Assembly (NCBI GenBank): GCA_022925895.1 | Contig: JAKSYS010000723.1 | Coordinates: 1-30,209 of the forward strand | Source: Fragilaria crotonensis | Lineage: Eukaryota > Bacillariophyta > Fragilariophyceae > Fragilariales > Fragilariaceae | Direction: 5' to 3' | Length of the DNA stretch: 30,209 nt | Shown here: one piece after another, positions 1 to 9,993 of the stretch | How the letters are laid out: each line of letters opens with the position of its first letter | Numbering within the stretch: position 1 is the stretch's first letter | Notes under the pieces: model-generated | Databases searched by the model: none | What the model was told of the DNA's origin: nothing | Seen by the model: only the letters and a program-made list of their open reading frames with translations | Program-made: the position numbers and the translations under genes

Positions 1-1095
1 CATACTGCATGCTTGGTTCAGAAACTGACGTGTTCGCGAGTCAGCAGTTCGTCGAATTGACTGATGGTACTGTACTAGCTACAGTAGCTATTAGTATGCA
101 TACAGTAGTAGTTGCTGTATCATAGCGTGCATCGTGCATCATAGAACCGGAATATCCGTGTCCTGGATTCCAATTTCAGTCCCCCTGGAAGGTCCGGCAA
201 TACGAGCGAAGTCCTGAATAAAGGAAGTATGCGCGCCCGCCGGGAGGGAAACAAGTTCCGATCTATGTCGGGCTGGCGCAAAATTGGATGTGCCGGCGTG
301 GTGGTGACACGGCTGACGTCTGTAAGAAAATTTGCTTACAGCGAAAAAAAATTGCTTACGGAATGAAATTGCTTACGGAATTTGCTTACCATAAGCAAAT
401 CTATTGTAAGCAGAAATTTGCTTACAAAATTTGCTTACTGGGAGATTAAATTTGCTTACGGGGACTGTCTTTTCTACGTAAAAACATACCAATTTTCAAA
501 CACCTAAATAAAATTTACTTACAGCAAAGAAGAATTTGCTTACGAAAATCAAATTTGCTTACAGAAAAAATTTGCTTACAAAATTTGCTTACCGGCATAA
601 TTTGCTTACTGATTTTGCTTACTGTCAAGAAAAATTTGCTTACGATGCAGCAACCTTGCCGGCTCGGATGGATCATTACGATTGCTAAAATTCTCGCATC
701 ATGCAAATCGGAGCAAGGCTGGCGCGCAAACTCAACTGCCCCTAACGGTACGGCGGGAACGTGCATGGGCCGGACCTTCCTGGCCCCCTGCGACAGGGCA
801 CAAAGCACGCAGAGTACAAGTAGTGGAGCGCGTGCATGTTCATAGTTCATATCCGTTCTCAGATTACCGTTCAGAAAGCATCAGTGACGTCACCACTTCA
901 CTGCTACTAGTGTACACATGAGTAGTACAACTCTACCGTTGGAACCAATAGGCAAAATCATTGACACCGCGGGGTGACGGGAACCTCTGATGACATGGAT
1001 TGGCACAACCGAGGGTAATTGTATTGCGTGTTTGAAGTTTGAAGCTATGTACGTCCTAAAGTAAATAACACAACTTGTGCTTTGAGCTACCGCCT
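1..1095. other. Gene-free left flank
   Basis: No convincing gene was found on either strand. The left end (about 60-130) is rich in self-complementary TACTGTA/TACAGTA words, and the middle holds the GCTTAC array listed separately. A perfect TGACGTCA (CRE/bZIP-type) octamer lies at 885-892, but it is on the 3' side of the nearest gene, so a role is uncertain. The short frames across 515-921 mostly translate the repeat or oppose each other and were not called. Confidence 0.6.
328..645 (+). repeat. Irregular array of AAATTTGCTTAC words
   Basis: Fourteen exact GCTTAC cores plus one ACTTAC variant occur in about 315 bases. Most are preceded by AAATT or AATTT, giving a consensus of AAATTTGCTTAC. 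One copy is inverted (GTAAGC near 406). Spacing varies from about 10 to more than 80 bases, so this is neither a simple tandem satellite nor a CRISPR-like array. Read on the minus strand each unit begins GTAAGC, which resembles a 5' splice donor. No transposon ends flank it. Its function is unknown. Confidence 0.85.
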
Positions 1096-1962
1096 CTATG
1101 AAACGGGGGACTCAGCATCCTCCCCATACACCTTCAGGACCGTCTTTACCACAAATGCCACCATACTGAGAGTCACGACTGCTCCAACTGTTTCCAGGCC
1201 TTCGGCTAACAAACCGTTTGATTTTACCAGATCAACAGCTGCCATGCCACCCGCTCCAGCACCCACCCAAATCAGATTCAATGGCAAACACCCGACTAGA
1301 GTGCCAGCAAGAGCCGGCAAGATGGGCGCTTGGGTCGCCGCCCCAATAAAGTAGTTCCCCAAAGAGAAGGGCAAGACGGGAGATTGACGCGCGAGCAAGA
1401 TTGTCAGGAAAACGGCTCTGGGGTCATCCGAGTTTAGACCGGAGGTCAGCTCGTCCAGCACTTTGGCTAACTTGCTCCTGTCCTTTCCCTCGGCGGCTTG
1501 TTCAAATACGTTCCACTCTGAATTTGCAAGGACATACCGACCAAAAAGCAACGCGAAGGACGTTGCAAACGCCTGGCCGATGACTACAGCGGGGAGTCCC
1601 AGTTTGAGACCAAAGAGGGCACCGGCAACGATTGAAATTGGCTGCGTTGGCACCAGAGGGATGCTATCCGCCAAAGCCACGGCTAGAACCAAGATAGGTG
1701 GCCCCCCTTCGGTAGCGACCTTCAACACTGTCTCGCGGAGCGAGTCAAGCACTCCTGTGGGAAGTAATTCAGATGGAACAGCTGATGATGATATCATTGT
1801 GCTGATATCATCAGGACTAAGCATGTTCAGCCGTGTTCGCTTTGTTGTGAGTGAGGGTCGTGCAACACCTGAATGTACCTGGCACCGGTAGCATGGCGCG
1901 GAGAAAGCAGTAGCCGACCTTGTCAGGAGCAAGGAGATAACTAATTTTGCGAATGATTTCAT
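1096..1962 (-). CDS. Plastid-targeted VTT/DedA (SNARE-associated) family membrane protein
   Basis: This is a predicted 288-residue multi-span membrane protein. The frame is open further upstream, but only from a GTG at 2013. The first ATG (1962) gives a clean signal peptide ending SATA-FSAP, with Phe20 at the +1 position. That matches the diatom ASAFAP motif for import across the four plastid membranes. The core at about residues 90-225 has the VTT/DedA pattern: a Pro-rich re-entrant segment (DSIPLVPTQP), then AGALFG, a Gly-rich stretch ending in LFGR, and later RQSPVLPFSLGNYFIGA. Family members are scramblase-like or transport proteins (TMEM41B, TVP38, DedA), and plastid homologues occur in algae and plants. 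The substrate cannot be read from sequence. No intron was seen, and both family and start are well supported. Confidence 0.85.
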   Translation of the reverse strand: MKSFAKLVISLLLTRSATAFSAPCYRCQVHSGVARPSLTTKRTRLNMLSPDDISTMISSSAVPSELLPTGVLDSLRETVLKVATEGGPPILVLAVALADSIPLVPTQPISIVAGALFGLKLGLPAVVIGQAFATSFALLFGRYVLANSEWNVFEQAAEGKDRSKLAKVLDELTSGLNSDDPRAVFLTILLARQSPVLPFSLGNYFIGAATQAPILPALAGTLVGCLPLNLIWVGAGAGGMAAVDLVKSNGLLAEGLETVGAVVTLSMVAFVVKTVLKVYGEDAESPVS

Positions 1963-4206
1963 AACTGACAGTGAACTTTTGTGTTCTTTAGATTGTTCGC
2001 TTGTTGCTAACACAGTATGGGCACGATAGGATGCTCTGCTGTTGAATGATAGAGTTCTGACCGATGACGAGAAATTCGTGGCGTGATGACGATTTTATGT
2101 GCACGAAAGAATGACGAGATTTGATGAGAGGCATATTGAGTTATTGGTGAGTACCTTGAGCCTTCGTATCTCTGAGATAATACAACCCCTCAAATTACGC
2201 CAGGCTCAAGGGTACCATCGTACCAGCACCATAGACATGCTCTCTATGATATGCCTACGCATATATGGCCTACTAGTATGGACTATGATATGGACTATGG
2301 ACGCAAGGGTCGCCCACACGGACCCAAATAATCGGACACGTCACACAAAACAGAACACGAATCTCTTCGATGGAAATTCTGAAACAACAAGATTCACCAC
2401 GAAGTCCGGCAGACACGGTTATTACAAGTATTGTACCACCTACTACGTATCATATGATACAACGTTCGTGGTGCAGTTCCGGTTCTCCGAGCGGCGAGCT
2501 GCGAGTACGAATAATCGGTGTGCAGTAACCTCTAATATGTCGTACAATCCTGTACGTAGTACATACAAAGTACACATATGGCACCACATCATGATGCCTT
2601 CGACAATCGGTTTGTCTTCCAACCAATCTCATGTGAAATTTGAAATTTGAGTACCTTTACAACTCAACTGTTCCAATTTTTTTTTAGATTGACACTGCAA
2701 AATATGATTAAGCTCATCTTTGTTCACATAAAGAGAGATGTTCTACTGATGGAAAAGCAATTGAATTCCTCACATCCTCTCTAACATATTCATACTTCGT
2801 ACTGGAGATGAGATGTCCAAATATTCCTGAGGGATAATTTTCATAGACTGATGATGCCCTCTCATTTCTTCTGCACTTCAGGGGTTAGGGGTTGTAAGGG
2901 GTCCTGAATGTTTTTGTTTCCTTGCAAGAAAGATAGTTACATTTACGTGCAACAACCAACACCATGTCAATTCCACATTCTTGCTGTCAGATATACATTG
3001 ACCCAACATCCTGCTTTTGAACACCAAACAACATGGATCATTTGTCTCACTCAACTGATTTTAGTTGGTGATGTTCCTGGAGCACTGTGAACAATGCAAA
3101 TCTCATGGGCAGTGGTCATGGAGAATCAAAGTTACTATAAGACCAGCCATGAAAAGCTTGCTGCCCTTTGTAGTAGCTCTATGGCTAATGAGTAGTTGTC
3201 CACATTTTCAAACAATGCAACATTTTAGTGTTCCACGGAGATTGGCCAATTTGGAGTCCAACAGAAATTGTCCAAGACGAGGGGAGGCATTTCTGAGGTT
3301 GGCAAATATGGGCTGAATAAAATTCCCTGGCTGGTGGCTAGATAAACACAACCAGTATCTGCATTCCAGTTTTGCAGTACTCCGAGTCTCCGAGTAATAT
3401 CCTTAAACCTTGTACTGCTTGCGCACAAAAGCTCTTTCCTGCAGCACCAAATTCTCCAGGAGCCGTTGAGGCCTTTGAATTGGATTACATTCTTCGCCAG
3501 CAGGCGTGTAAGTACAATTGTGGTGGTGCCGATGCCGTCGTCAACTCACAGGAAGGTCTTTTGACCTAGCCCCAGTACAAACATCAACATCTACAAAGAG
3601 AAGACCTCAGCCCGGGAAAGATCAGTTGGCGCAACTATGTTGAGGCAGCTCACCAATGGGGTGAAATCCCAGCAGGGGGGGGGGGGGGGAATTGCCAACC
3701 CTCAACTTCCGGTGACATTAACAACCCCAGTTTACTAATCTAATTGGTTTGTTCACCACATCAGAAGACATTGCATACATCAGAGAGCAACTTGGCCGCA
3801 TCAAGTGAGTGACTTCGTCGTACGAGGAGGCGACAAAAATCCGCTGAAGGGCCTCAGCATTCGAAACGGCTCCAAGCACTTTTAAGGTGGTAGTAGCTAG
3901 TACTCGAGTACGTGGTACTCGTACGTTACAACGATGAAGATATGCACTATGCTTATAGGTACCGGTACTCGTACTCGAGTCGTAGATGTGTGACACCTGA
4001 AATGTGAAACGTGAAACACATCTATTGATATCGCCAACAAGAGTGCGGCAGGCTTACTTGGCGTCTGCACGCAAATTTGTTCTCTGTTATGTGAATTATC
4101 GTCGTTGTGCCTTATCGGCAAGGCGATTAGCGCCTCAGAAGTAGAGACTGTCTCCTCCTCAATATTCCGTTGCCACATCCATCACCAAGTCTCGCTCTGC
4201 TGCACA
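1963..4206. other. Gene-poor region with homopolymer and palindromic words
   Basis: This is the upstream flank of two divergent genes (1962 - and 4207 +). The frames at 2099-2650 and 2908-3569 are open only in part, start on poor contexts and match no family I recognise. The stretch 3060-3600 has a faintly coding texture broken by stops and may be a decayed element, but no motif confirms that. A run of 15 G lies at 3675-3689. The last 300 bases are rich in GTAC/CTCGAG words. Confidence 0.5.
3902..3980. repeat. 11-bp perfect inverted repeat in the 5' flank of the 4207 gene
   Basis: ACTCGAGTACG at 3902-3912 is the exact reverse complement of CGTACTCGAGT at 3970-3980, with a 57-base loop. Both arms are internally near-palindromic (CTCGAG, GTAC). 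It lies about 230 bases upstream of the ATG at 4207. It could be a protein-binding pair or a cruciform-prone sequence. Confidence 0.7.
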
Positions 4207-5538
4207 ATGGTAACTGAAGGGCCTTGCAATTTTCAAAATCCGGCTCAGCCTGTGACGCATGTTCCGAACAAGGCTGCTGCGATGAAAGGGTGGTGTCGGT
4301 GTGGAAAATCCCTCAACCAAAGTGCACGCGACAACGAAGATAGCCCAACAATTCAGAGAATGGCATCCTTATCATCAGTTTCAACACTCTCTATCCGAGA
4401 AAGCCACACTGACTGTACAGACATCACCTACAGAAAACCAATTAAATGTCAAACTTGTTTGAATGCAGAAGCCAGGAACAACCGCCACATGTCATCATCC
4501 TACAACACCGACCACGACTTCCGACCGCCAGATGAAATCCTAGTCAATCGAAGAGACCTCCCGCCCCGGCCACAAAGGTTCTCGATTCCAACGACAAAGG
4601 TGACGAGCCTAGATGTGGTTGACAGGATACAGCGTCACAAGGCACATTCCACAGTTTTAGAAAGTGCAACGTCGATTCCAACGAGCGAGGAATCGAGACA
4701 AGATGAGCTTAGCATGACGCAGATTCACGATCTTTATCACGCTCAGGACGAGGCACATACTCTTATTGCGGAAATCGCAACCGAGAACAGATTCTTTCCC
4801 AATCGTGATCCGAACGAATCTGTTCTGTCACATCTACTTGATGATTTCGAGGAAGGCGACCTCATGAATAAGATTGCTAGCGATGACACAGAGTCAAGTG
4901 GTGCAATGTGGCTAATGGCTGTCATGGATATCGACCAGGTGCCGTCGGACGAAAGAGCTGGTGAGGAACTCGAAAAGGTTGTAGGACGCAGGTTTGTCAA
5001 AGTTCCGTCGCGGACAGTTGCTGAGAACGCTGCGAGTCATCGAGGTGCGGTGTGTGATTTAGACCTATCGCCGTCGGACGAAGGTAACCTCACGTCTGAA
5101 GTCCTGCCTTACACGATAATACGCGTTGGTAGACTCCTCAATGATGAAAGGGATCAATATGGCACGGTGAAATCTAACGAGAATCTGAACAGCCCGCTGC
5201 CTCGATACGATGATCAAGCGCATGAAGCTGATATCATTGGGCATAAGGACCTGAGCAATGTCGACGTCGTTCGACAGATCACTACAGATGAGCATATCAG
5301 TTGCGCCGATTCGACTCAAGAGTGTGAATCTTCGCGACAACTTATAGGCGATCCAACGGTCAAGGAACCGAATAAGCCGTCCGTGACTGAACGAACTGCC
5401 ATAAAAGTCGACTCGTCACTGTTGGATGGCGTTGCAGTTTCGCCAGAGTCGATACAAGTGGGATTCGAGGCCGAACAACAGGCGATAGACCAGGGGAGCT
5501 CGTCGTTGAACCCGTTCTCCTGGCTCTGTGCAGCATAA
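4207..5538 (+). CDS. Acidic, largely disordered protein of unknown function
   Basis: A 443-residue protein in one exon. I chose ATG 4207 because the frame upstream opens only on TTG (4105) and GCACAATGG is a good eukaryotic context. I do not recognise the family. The N-terminal third is polar and contains a Cys-x-Cys at residues 30-32 (WCRC) and a Cys-x-x-Cys at 81-84 (KCQTC), which could together bind a metal. A more ordered, helical stretch follows at about 170-235, rich in Glu/Asp, including a segment ending HLLDDFEEGDLMNKI. The C-terminal half repeats a PSDE motif (VPSDERAGEE, then SPSDEGNLTS) and ends hydrophobic (NPFSWLCAA). There is no signal peptide or membrane span. It is convergent with the CENP-L candidate, with 108 bases between stop codons. 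Confidence 0.7.
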   Translation: MVTEGPCNFQNPAQPVTHVPNKAAAMKGWCRCGKSLNQSARDNEDSPTIQRMASLSSVSTLSIRESHTDCTDITYRKPIKCQTCLNAEARNNRHMSSSYNTDHDFRPPDEILVNRRDLPPRPQRFSIPTTKVTSLDVVDRIQRHKAHSTVLESATSIPTSEESRQDELSMTQIHDLYHAQDEAHTLIAEIATENRFFPNRDPNESVLSHLLDDFEEGDLMNKIASDDTESSGAMWLMAVMDIDQVPSDERAGEELEKVVGRRFVKVPSRTVAENAASHRGAVCDLDLSPSDEGNLTSEVLPYTIIRVGRLLNDERDQYGTVKSNENLNSPLPRYDDQAHEADIIGHKDLSNVDVVRQITTDEHISCADSTQECESSRQLIGDPTVKEPNKPSVTERTAIKVDSSLLDGVAVSPESIQVGFEAEQQAIDQGSSSLNPFSWLCAA

Positions 5539-5646
5539 TCGAGGACCCGATGAAAGGACATCTCGCGTTAGTTTGGACTTTGGACTCTGTGAATACGTAA
5601 CGGCATCTAAATCGTTACCAAAGATGCCCTAGATTTGTATTATTTA

Positions 5647-6753
5647 TTAAATCGCAAAAACCTCTATTGTTTCGAGTTCGTCCTCGAAGAACGTGTCTAA
5701 GTGCCTTTGATCGATGCTTCCCGTCGCACCGGCCTCCAGTGATGTATCTCCATTCATCGAAGCATCTATGAACACATCCAAAGTACCCTTCTCTTCTTTA
5801 TCCTTGCTTTTGTCGTCATTGTCAATCTTCGCTTCTTCACCGCTTATATTACGTAAATCCTCACTTTCCTCATTATGTACTCGTCGTCCGGATCGTTTCC
5901 GTTTCAACCCCGAAGTATGCTCCTCTGCAGCCTGCAAGGAAACCATTTCTTTGACGCGCAACAACACATCATGTATACCGCCCCTCTGCAGCATTTTTAG
6001 CTTCCCTGAAACTTCAAGCATGACGAAGCTGTTCGAAACTCGAATCATTGGAAGGGGCTGAATATCGATGCCTGTGACTTGAAGAATAAACAGCTGGATT
6101 GCTTTGAAAAAATGAAGTCTGAAGTCTTCGCGCCAAGGAATCGAATCCCGCTCTTTCGGTCGAAAAAAAAGCAAGTCGACCATGATGCGTTCAAAGCACA
6201 CTCGCGGTATCGAAACACTAAACTCATCAAGATTGCGGACATGTCGGGGTAATCCAAAGGCAATGTCCAGCTGTCCACTTGTTGTGTCGTCCATCAACTG
6301 AATCGTATCGTACAATATGTGAGCCAACTGTACGGATGTGGGACGAAAACTCCTCTTTCCAACGACGCATCCCACTGTATTTTCTAGGAAACTGAGAATC
6401 AACTCATAGGTCTTCCTGTCGCCATGAACCAAGCAGAAGGGGAAGGAATCAACCTCTGTGATCGGCAGAATGCTCTTATTTTTCGAGTCACCACAGCACA
6501 GAACAACCTGTGCGGTCTGTTGATCGGCAATCCTGACATCAAAGAACAAGTGATTGCTGTGCGTGTTGACGGAGATCCATTCGATAGCCACATAGGTCCC
6601 GTCTCGTTCGACTCTTCCGCAAGTATCCACGTAAGTACGAAGAAAGCCAGTTGCGTTGTGTTCGATCTCTCGCAAATCAGTCAAATCCCAGGGCACATTG
6701 AAAGGACTGACTCTTCGAATGATCCACGTACTATTCAACAGTCGTTCTGGCAT
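5647..6753 (-). CDS. Probable centromere protein L (CENP-L/Fta1 family), divergent
   Basis: A 368-residue protein in one exon starting at ATG 6753. The N-terminus (residues 5-40) reads L-N-x-T-W-x(3)-RVSPF followed by an amphipathic helix. This resembles the opening of the CENP-L/Fta1 family (a W, then RVSPL, then a 'LKxYxxxL' helix). The C-terminal part of the fold also fits: LDIAFGLP at 162-169, a long helix through FRLHFFKAIQLF, then RVSNSF followed by GKLKML at 238-255, where the human protein has a closely similar RVS..GKIKIL strand pair. In animals and fungi CENP-L pairs with CENP-N in the inner kinetochore and helps hold CENP-A nucleosomes. A basic NLS-like patch (KRKRSGRR, 284-291) and an acidic tail of about 80 residues lie beyond the usual family length. 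The assignment rests on pattern only; an unrelated protein is possible. Confidence 0.55.
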   Translation of the reverse strand: MPERLLNSTWIIRRVSPFNVPWDLTDLREIEHNATGFLRTYVDTCGRVERDGTYVAIEWISVNTHSNHLFFDVRIADQQTAQVVLCCGDSKNKSILPITEVDSFPFCLVHGDRKTYELILSFLENTVGCVVGKRSFRPTSVQLAHILYDTIQLMDDTTSGQLDIAFGLPRHVRNLDEFSVSIPRVCFERIMVDLLFFRPKERDSIPWREDFRLHFFKAIQLFILQVTGIDIQPLPMIRVSNSFVMLEVSGKLKMLQRGGIHDVLLRVKEMVSLQAAEEHTSGLKRKRSGRRVHNEESEDLRNISGEEAKIDNDDKSKDKEEKGTLDVFIDASMNGDTSLEAGATGSIDQRHLDTFFEDELETIEVFAI

Positions 6754-7590
6754 CGTCGTTTCCTTAGCACATCAACAATGCGGTGAAATGCAGCGAGATG
6801 AGGGAAGGAATTTGAGATTTGTACTCGTGTGTTTTTTGAGTTCCTCGTTCCTAGTCATCTCAGCGACGGTGTGCACGCTCCGGTACACAGTAGCGCTTGC
6901 TAACTGCTACTGCACGTAACCGGTACTGTACCTGGTACTACGGTAGAGTAGACGAGTTAATTTTACCGGTAGGGTAGTCTGACTAAAGTACAGTATGAAG
7001 TATCAGTATGCGTAGTATATATGTAGCATGCGAACATGCCCAATGCACATCGCGGACCAAATTTCGACCATCGACTACCGTAGCAACTACTCCAGTACCT
7101 GGTAAAAGTAACAGTACAATAGACCTGGTGTAGGAAGTCGATACGGCCATGCACGACCCCATTTCATAGCCGTCACATACGTGCATACTTCATCATTCAT
7201 CAACGAGTGTATACGTCAACAGCGCGTCATCTTTGAGACGGGGGCAGTACGAATGTGACAACTGTGTCAATCGGCGGTGTCAACATGCTCACAATGTTAC
7301 TCGCAATAACACGGAACCACTTGACGGACATCACCGGCCGACGGCGTTGCAATCTGGCCTCGCGAACTCTTCCCTCCCTCCCAATAAAAGGAATCCCTTG
7401 TGATCTTAACAAACGATTGGATCGCACCTTGGGTTCTAGAATCATCAAGGTATTTGCAAATTTGCATGGAAGGCGCGAAACGCCAAGACGCCTAAAAGCG
7501 GAGAAATCCTGCAAGCGATACAATCAGCAGATTGGGCTACCGCAGTAATCTGACGATACAGTAGCTGAAGGTCGTGAAAGTTTCGAGATC
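6754..7590. promoter_or_regulatory. Divergent promoter region, GTAC-rich
   Basis: The region separates the minus-strand CENP-L candidate from the plus-strand armadillo gene. The stretch 6900-7110 is crowded with palindromic words (CCGGTAC, GTACTGTAC, TACCGGTA). It includes two copies of the recurring word ACCTGGTA(C), at 6930-6938 and 7097-7104. No TATA box stands out. Short frames at 7227-7548 oppose each other and were not called. Confidence 0.5.
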
Positions 7591-9311
7591 ATGGCAGAGG
7601 CTATGATTAGCACTGTGTATCGCGAGTCTTTGCCGTCCCTGGATGGAATGATGCTCGACCAGCATGCTACCGGAGAGGTGGAGCAAGACCACCACAAGGA
7701 TTCCGCAAAACGCGTGAAACATGGACCGACCACAATCATCCAGATCGACGACGAGAAGCGTCGCAAAGTTTCTACCAGCGTCACGGCTAGTCATGTTGTT
7801 GAGGGTAAGTCGAATCTGATGAGAGGGTGGATGAGTGGATTGTTACTTTCTCTCGGACGCTAACTTTGCCCTACGTCCCCGAAGCTATCACTAAAGCTAT
7901 CTCCTACGAAGAGCGCCAGGACGCCATTTGTACAGCAACTGTTTGTTTCGATCACAACATGCTTTCACTCCATGACGAAGAGTTGGAGGTTGGTGCCGAT
8001 GCAATCTTATTGAAGCATCTCGGATTTCTTATGTCTCGTGTAGCGATACAGCCTAAGGCAAGCGAACCCAGCTTGATGCAGGAAATAGGTTGCACATGCG
8101 AGGCACTCGAGATGGTGTATCGCGCATCGCCCCAATCCGTTTTACAGTCCTTCAACAGAATTGGACTAGACCTACTCGCAACTCTCATCTATTTGATCAA
8201 TCAGCAGATATCCAATCGGGTGACGGAGCTCAATCAACGAGACTCCTCACGCAAAATGAGCGAATGCACGGACGACAACGAGAGCGAGCTGGACGACGAG
8301 AACTCTCACAAGGTTGCGGGAGAATCAAGGCCAGTTACCCCGCCTTCCACCGCTAGATGTCCTCCCATAGCTGACGAATCGAACCGAAGGGACACCGACG
8401 ACATGCTTCGTAAGGCGACTAAAGTAATCGGGCACTTTGCCAGAGTCGGAGCAGCGACCCAGCCAATGGCGTTCTATCCTGGACTTCTCAGCTGTCTCGT
8501 CAATATCTTGGCCTTTCAACCGTACACAATTATTCCTTCCGAAGCGCGTCTCAATTCGCTGTGGATCATCGCCAATCTTGCCTGCAACTCGGAAAACATG
8601 GTTATGATGGCGTGTCATCCTCATCTAATGACCACTTTGATCGCAATGGCGGGGCGAAGAGTTCACAGTCGCGACTCTGTCGAGGTTGCAGTGGAAGTCT
8701 TTCGATCTCAATCAATCGCATCTAGAGCCCTCGTCAATCTTTCGTGGGCTCCTGAGAATCGAATTCCCATGTCAGAGAATAGCGATTTGCTTGATGTGTT
8801 GACTACACTCGCTGTCCTGCGACAGTCAGCATTCGGAAAGACCAGTCGCACAATCCGAGACATGATGTTGCAGACTCGAACACATTCAGTTGGTACCTTA
8901 CGAAATATAGCGGCTTCTGCGAGACGCAGCAAAATACTGCTGTGCCAACATAATCAGGGCAACATCCTCAACGTATTGACCGATGCAGCGCTCAACGATC
9001 CGGACAATGGAGTCAAGGCAAGGGCGTTCTCAACGATTCAAAACTTGGCGATACACGATACTGCGACGGCCATGGTTCAGAACCCTGCACTGATTTTAGC
9101 GCTAAAGGATGCGTTGTTATCGGACGACGACTATAACGATGAACGTGATGGCGGTCTGTCATTCCGCGAAAGCGCATCGGCAACTCTTATGGTTTTGGAA
9201 CGAAGCATAACGCCTGATAATCCTGCTCAGTATCAAACCCTACGAGAGTTGTTGAGTTCTCTGAATCCTTCTGACGACACTGAAGACGAGCTGACTTCGA
9301 CGGCCGTCTAA
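7591..9311 (+). CDS. Armadillo-repeat protein, two exons
   Basis: The first exon runs from ATG 7591 to 7804 and ends GAG-G before a GTAAGT donor. The second begins at 7885 (or 7897) and stops at 9311, giving 546 (or 542) residues. The exon junction keeps frame (phase 1). From about residue 190 onward the sequence is a chain of alpha-helical repeats typical of ARM/HEAT folds: LLSCLVNILAFQ, LNSLWIIANLACNSENM, ASRALVNLSWAPENR, VGTLRNIAASARRSK and ARAFSTIQNLAIHD. An acidic, Ser-rich linker (about 150-190) separates a first helical block from the repeats. The N-terminal 70 residues are polar with a basic cluster (EKRRK). ARM domains bind partner proteins. No catalytic motif is present and the partner is unknown. 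It faces the CENP-L candidate across a shared promoter. Confidence 0.85.
7805..7884 (+). other. Intron of the armadillo gene (80 nt; alternative 92 nt)
   Basis: The donor GTAAGT (7805-7810) is canonical. A CTAAC branch-like sequence at 7860-7864 and a pyrimidine-rich stretch precede the acceptor CCGAAG ending at 7884. A second AG at 7896 (CTAAAG) is in the same phase, so its use would drop only four residues (ITKA or equivalent). Splicing restores the long downstream frame; reading through meets a stop at 7861. Confidence 0.85.
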
Positions 9312-9993
9312 ACTTGTGAAGACTATTAGTGATGCGCACTCACGTGTGACCAGACAATTATGGCGTTCGTTTTCTGCCGAAACGTCCTTTATCACCATCC
9401 AAAATGGAGTGCAGATACGATTGCGTGCATCGACCATATATTAGACAAGTATGCAGAGTATCAACCAAACATAGATCATAACTATCCAAGTATTCAATAA
9501 ATCGGACATCATCTGCCTTCTGAGAAATAGCAACACGGGGTGAGAAAAAGTAGGTTGTTGGTGGCGTTAATTGGTGCCCCTCTTGATCTTGGAGGGACAA
9601 CATTAGTCCCCATCAGGTTGGTCGGGACACTCGACGCTCTCCTCTCCATCCTCGGCCGGAGATATCTCTTGGGTTTGTTCATGAGGCTTTGATGGGCTCC
9701 CACACGAGCCAATCTCGCAAGACGTGAATTCAAGCGAGGCTAGTACTTCTGTCATCGGGCGTTCGCACGAGTCAAGAGAAGGAGAGCACGTGCCCTGCCA
9801 GATAATAATATTGCACGGTAGTATCAGGTGCCGGCGTGGATCTCAAGCTAAAAGCACCCTTCGATTCCGTGCGTTTTTATCAAGCAAGCGCAAGCGCAAC
9901 AACGTACCTGGACAATGGCAGATGCATTGCACACACCCATTGACATCGCAGACAGCTTTTGGGCTGGCACGTGGAGTGGCAAAGTGTCATTCA
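9312..9993. other. Intergenic region between convergent genes
   Basis: It lies downstream of the armadillo gene (stop 9311, +) and of the MATE gene (stop 9994, -), so it is a shared 3' flank. Frames of 65-118 codons on both strands overlap one another and show no domain. No repeat or RNA gene was seen. Confidence 0.5.

Noticed and set aside
328-645. CRISPR array
   Set aside because: The repeats are only 8-12 bases, spacers are irregular and low complexity, and the host is a eukaryote.
885-892. Perfect TGACGTCA as a CRE promoter element
   Set aside because: It is on the 3' side of the nearest gene with no gene reading away from it, so a promoter role is unsupported.
2099-2650. 183-codon plus-strand frame
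   Set aside because: It lies in repetitive, GTAC/TATG-rich DNA, has no domain or coherent composition, and no neighbouring support.
2908-3569. Retrotransposon relic
   Set aside because: The coding-like texture is broken by stops and no Gag, protease, RT or integrase motif could be found, so it was left as unassigned.
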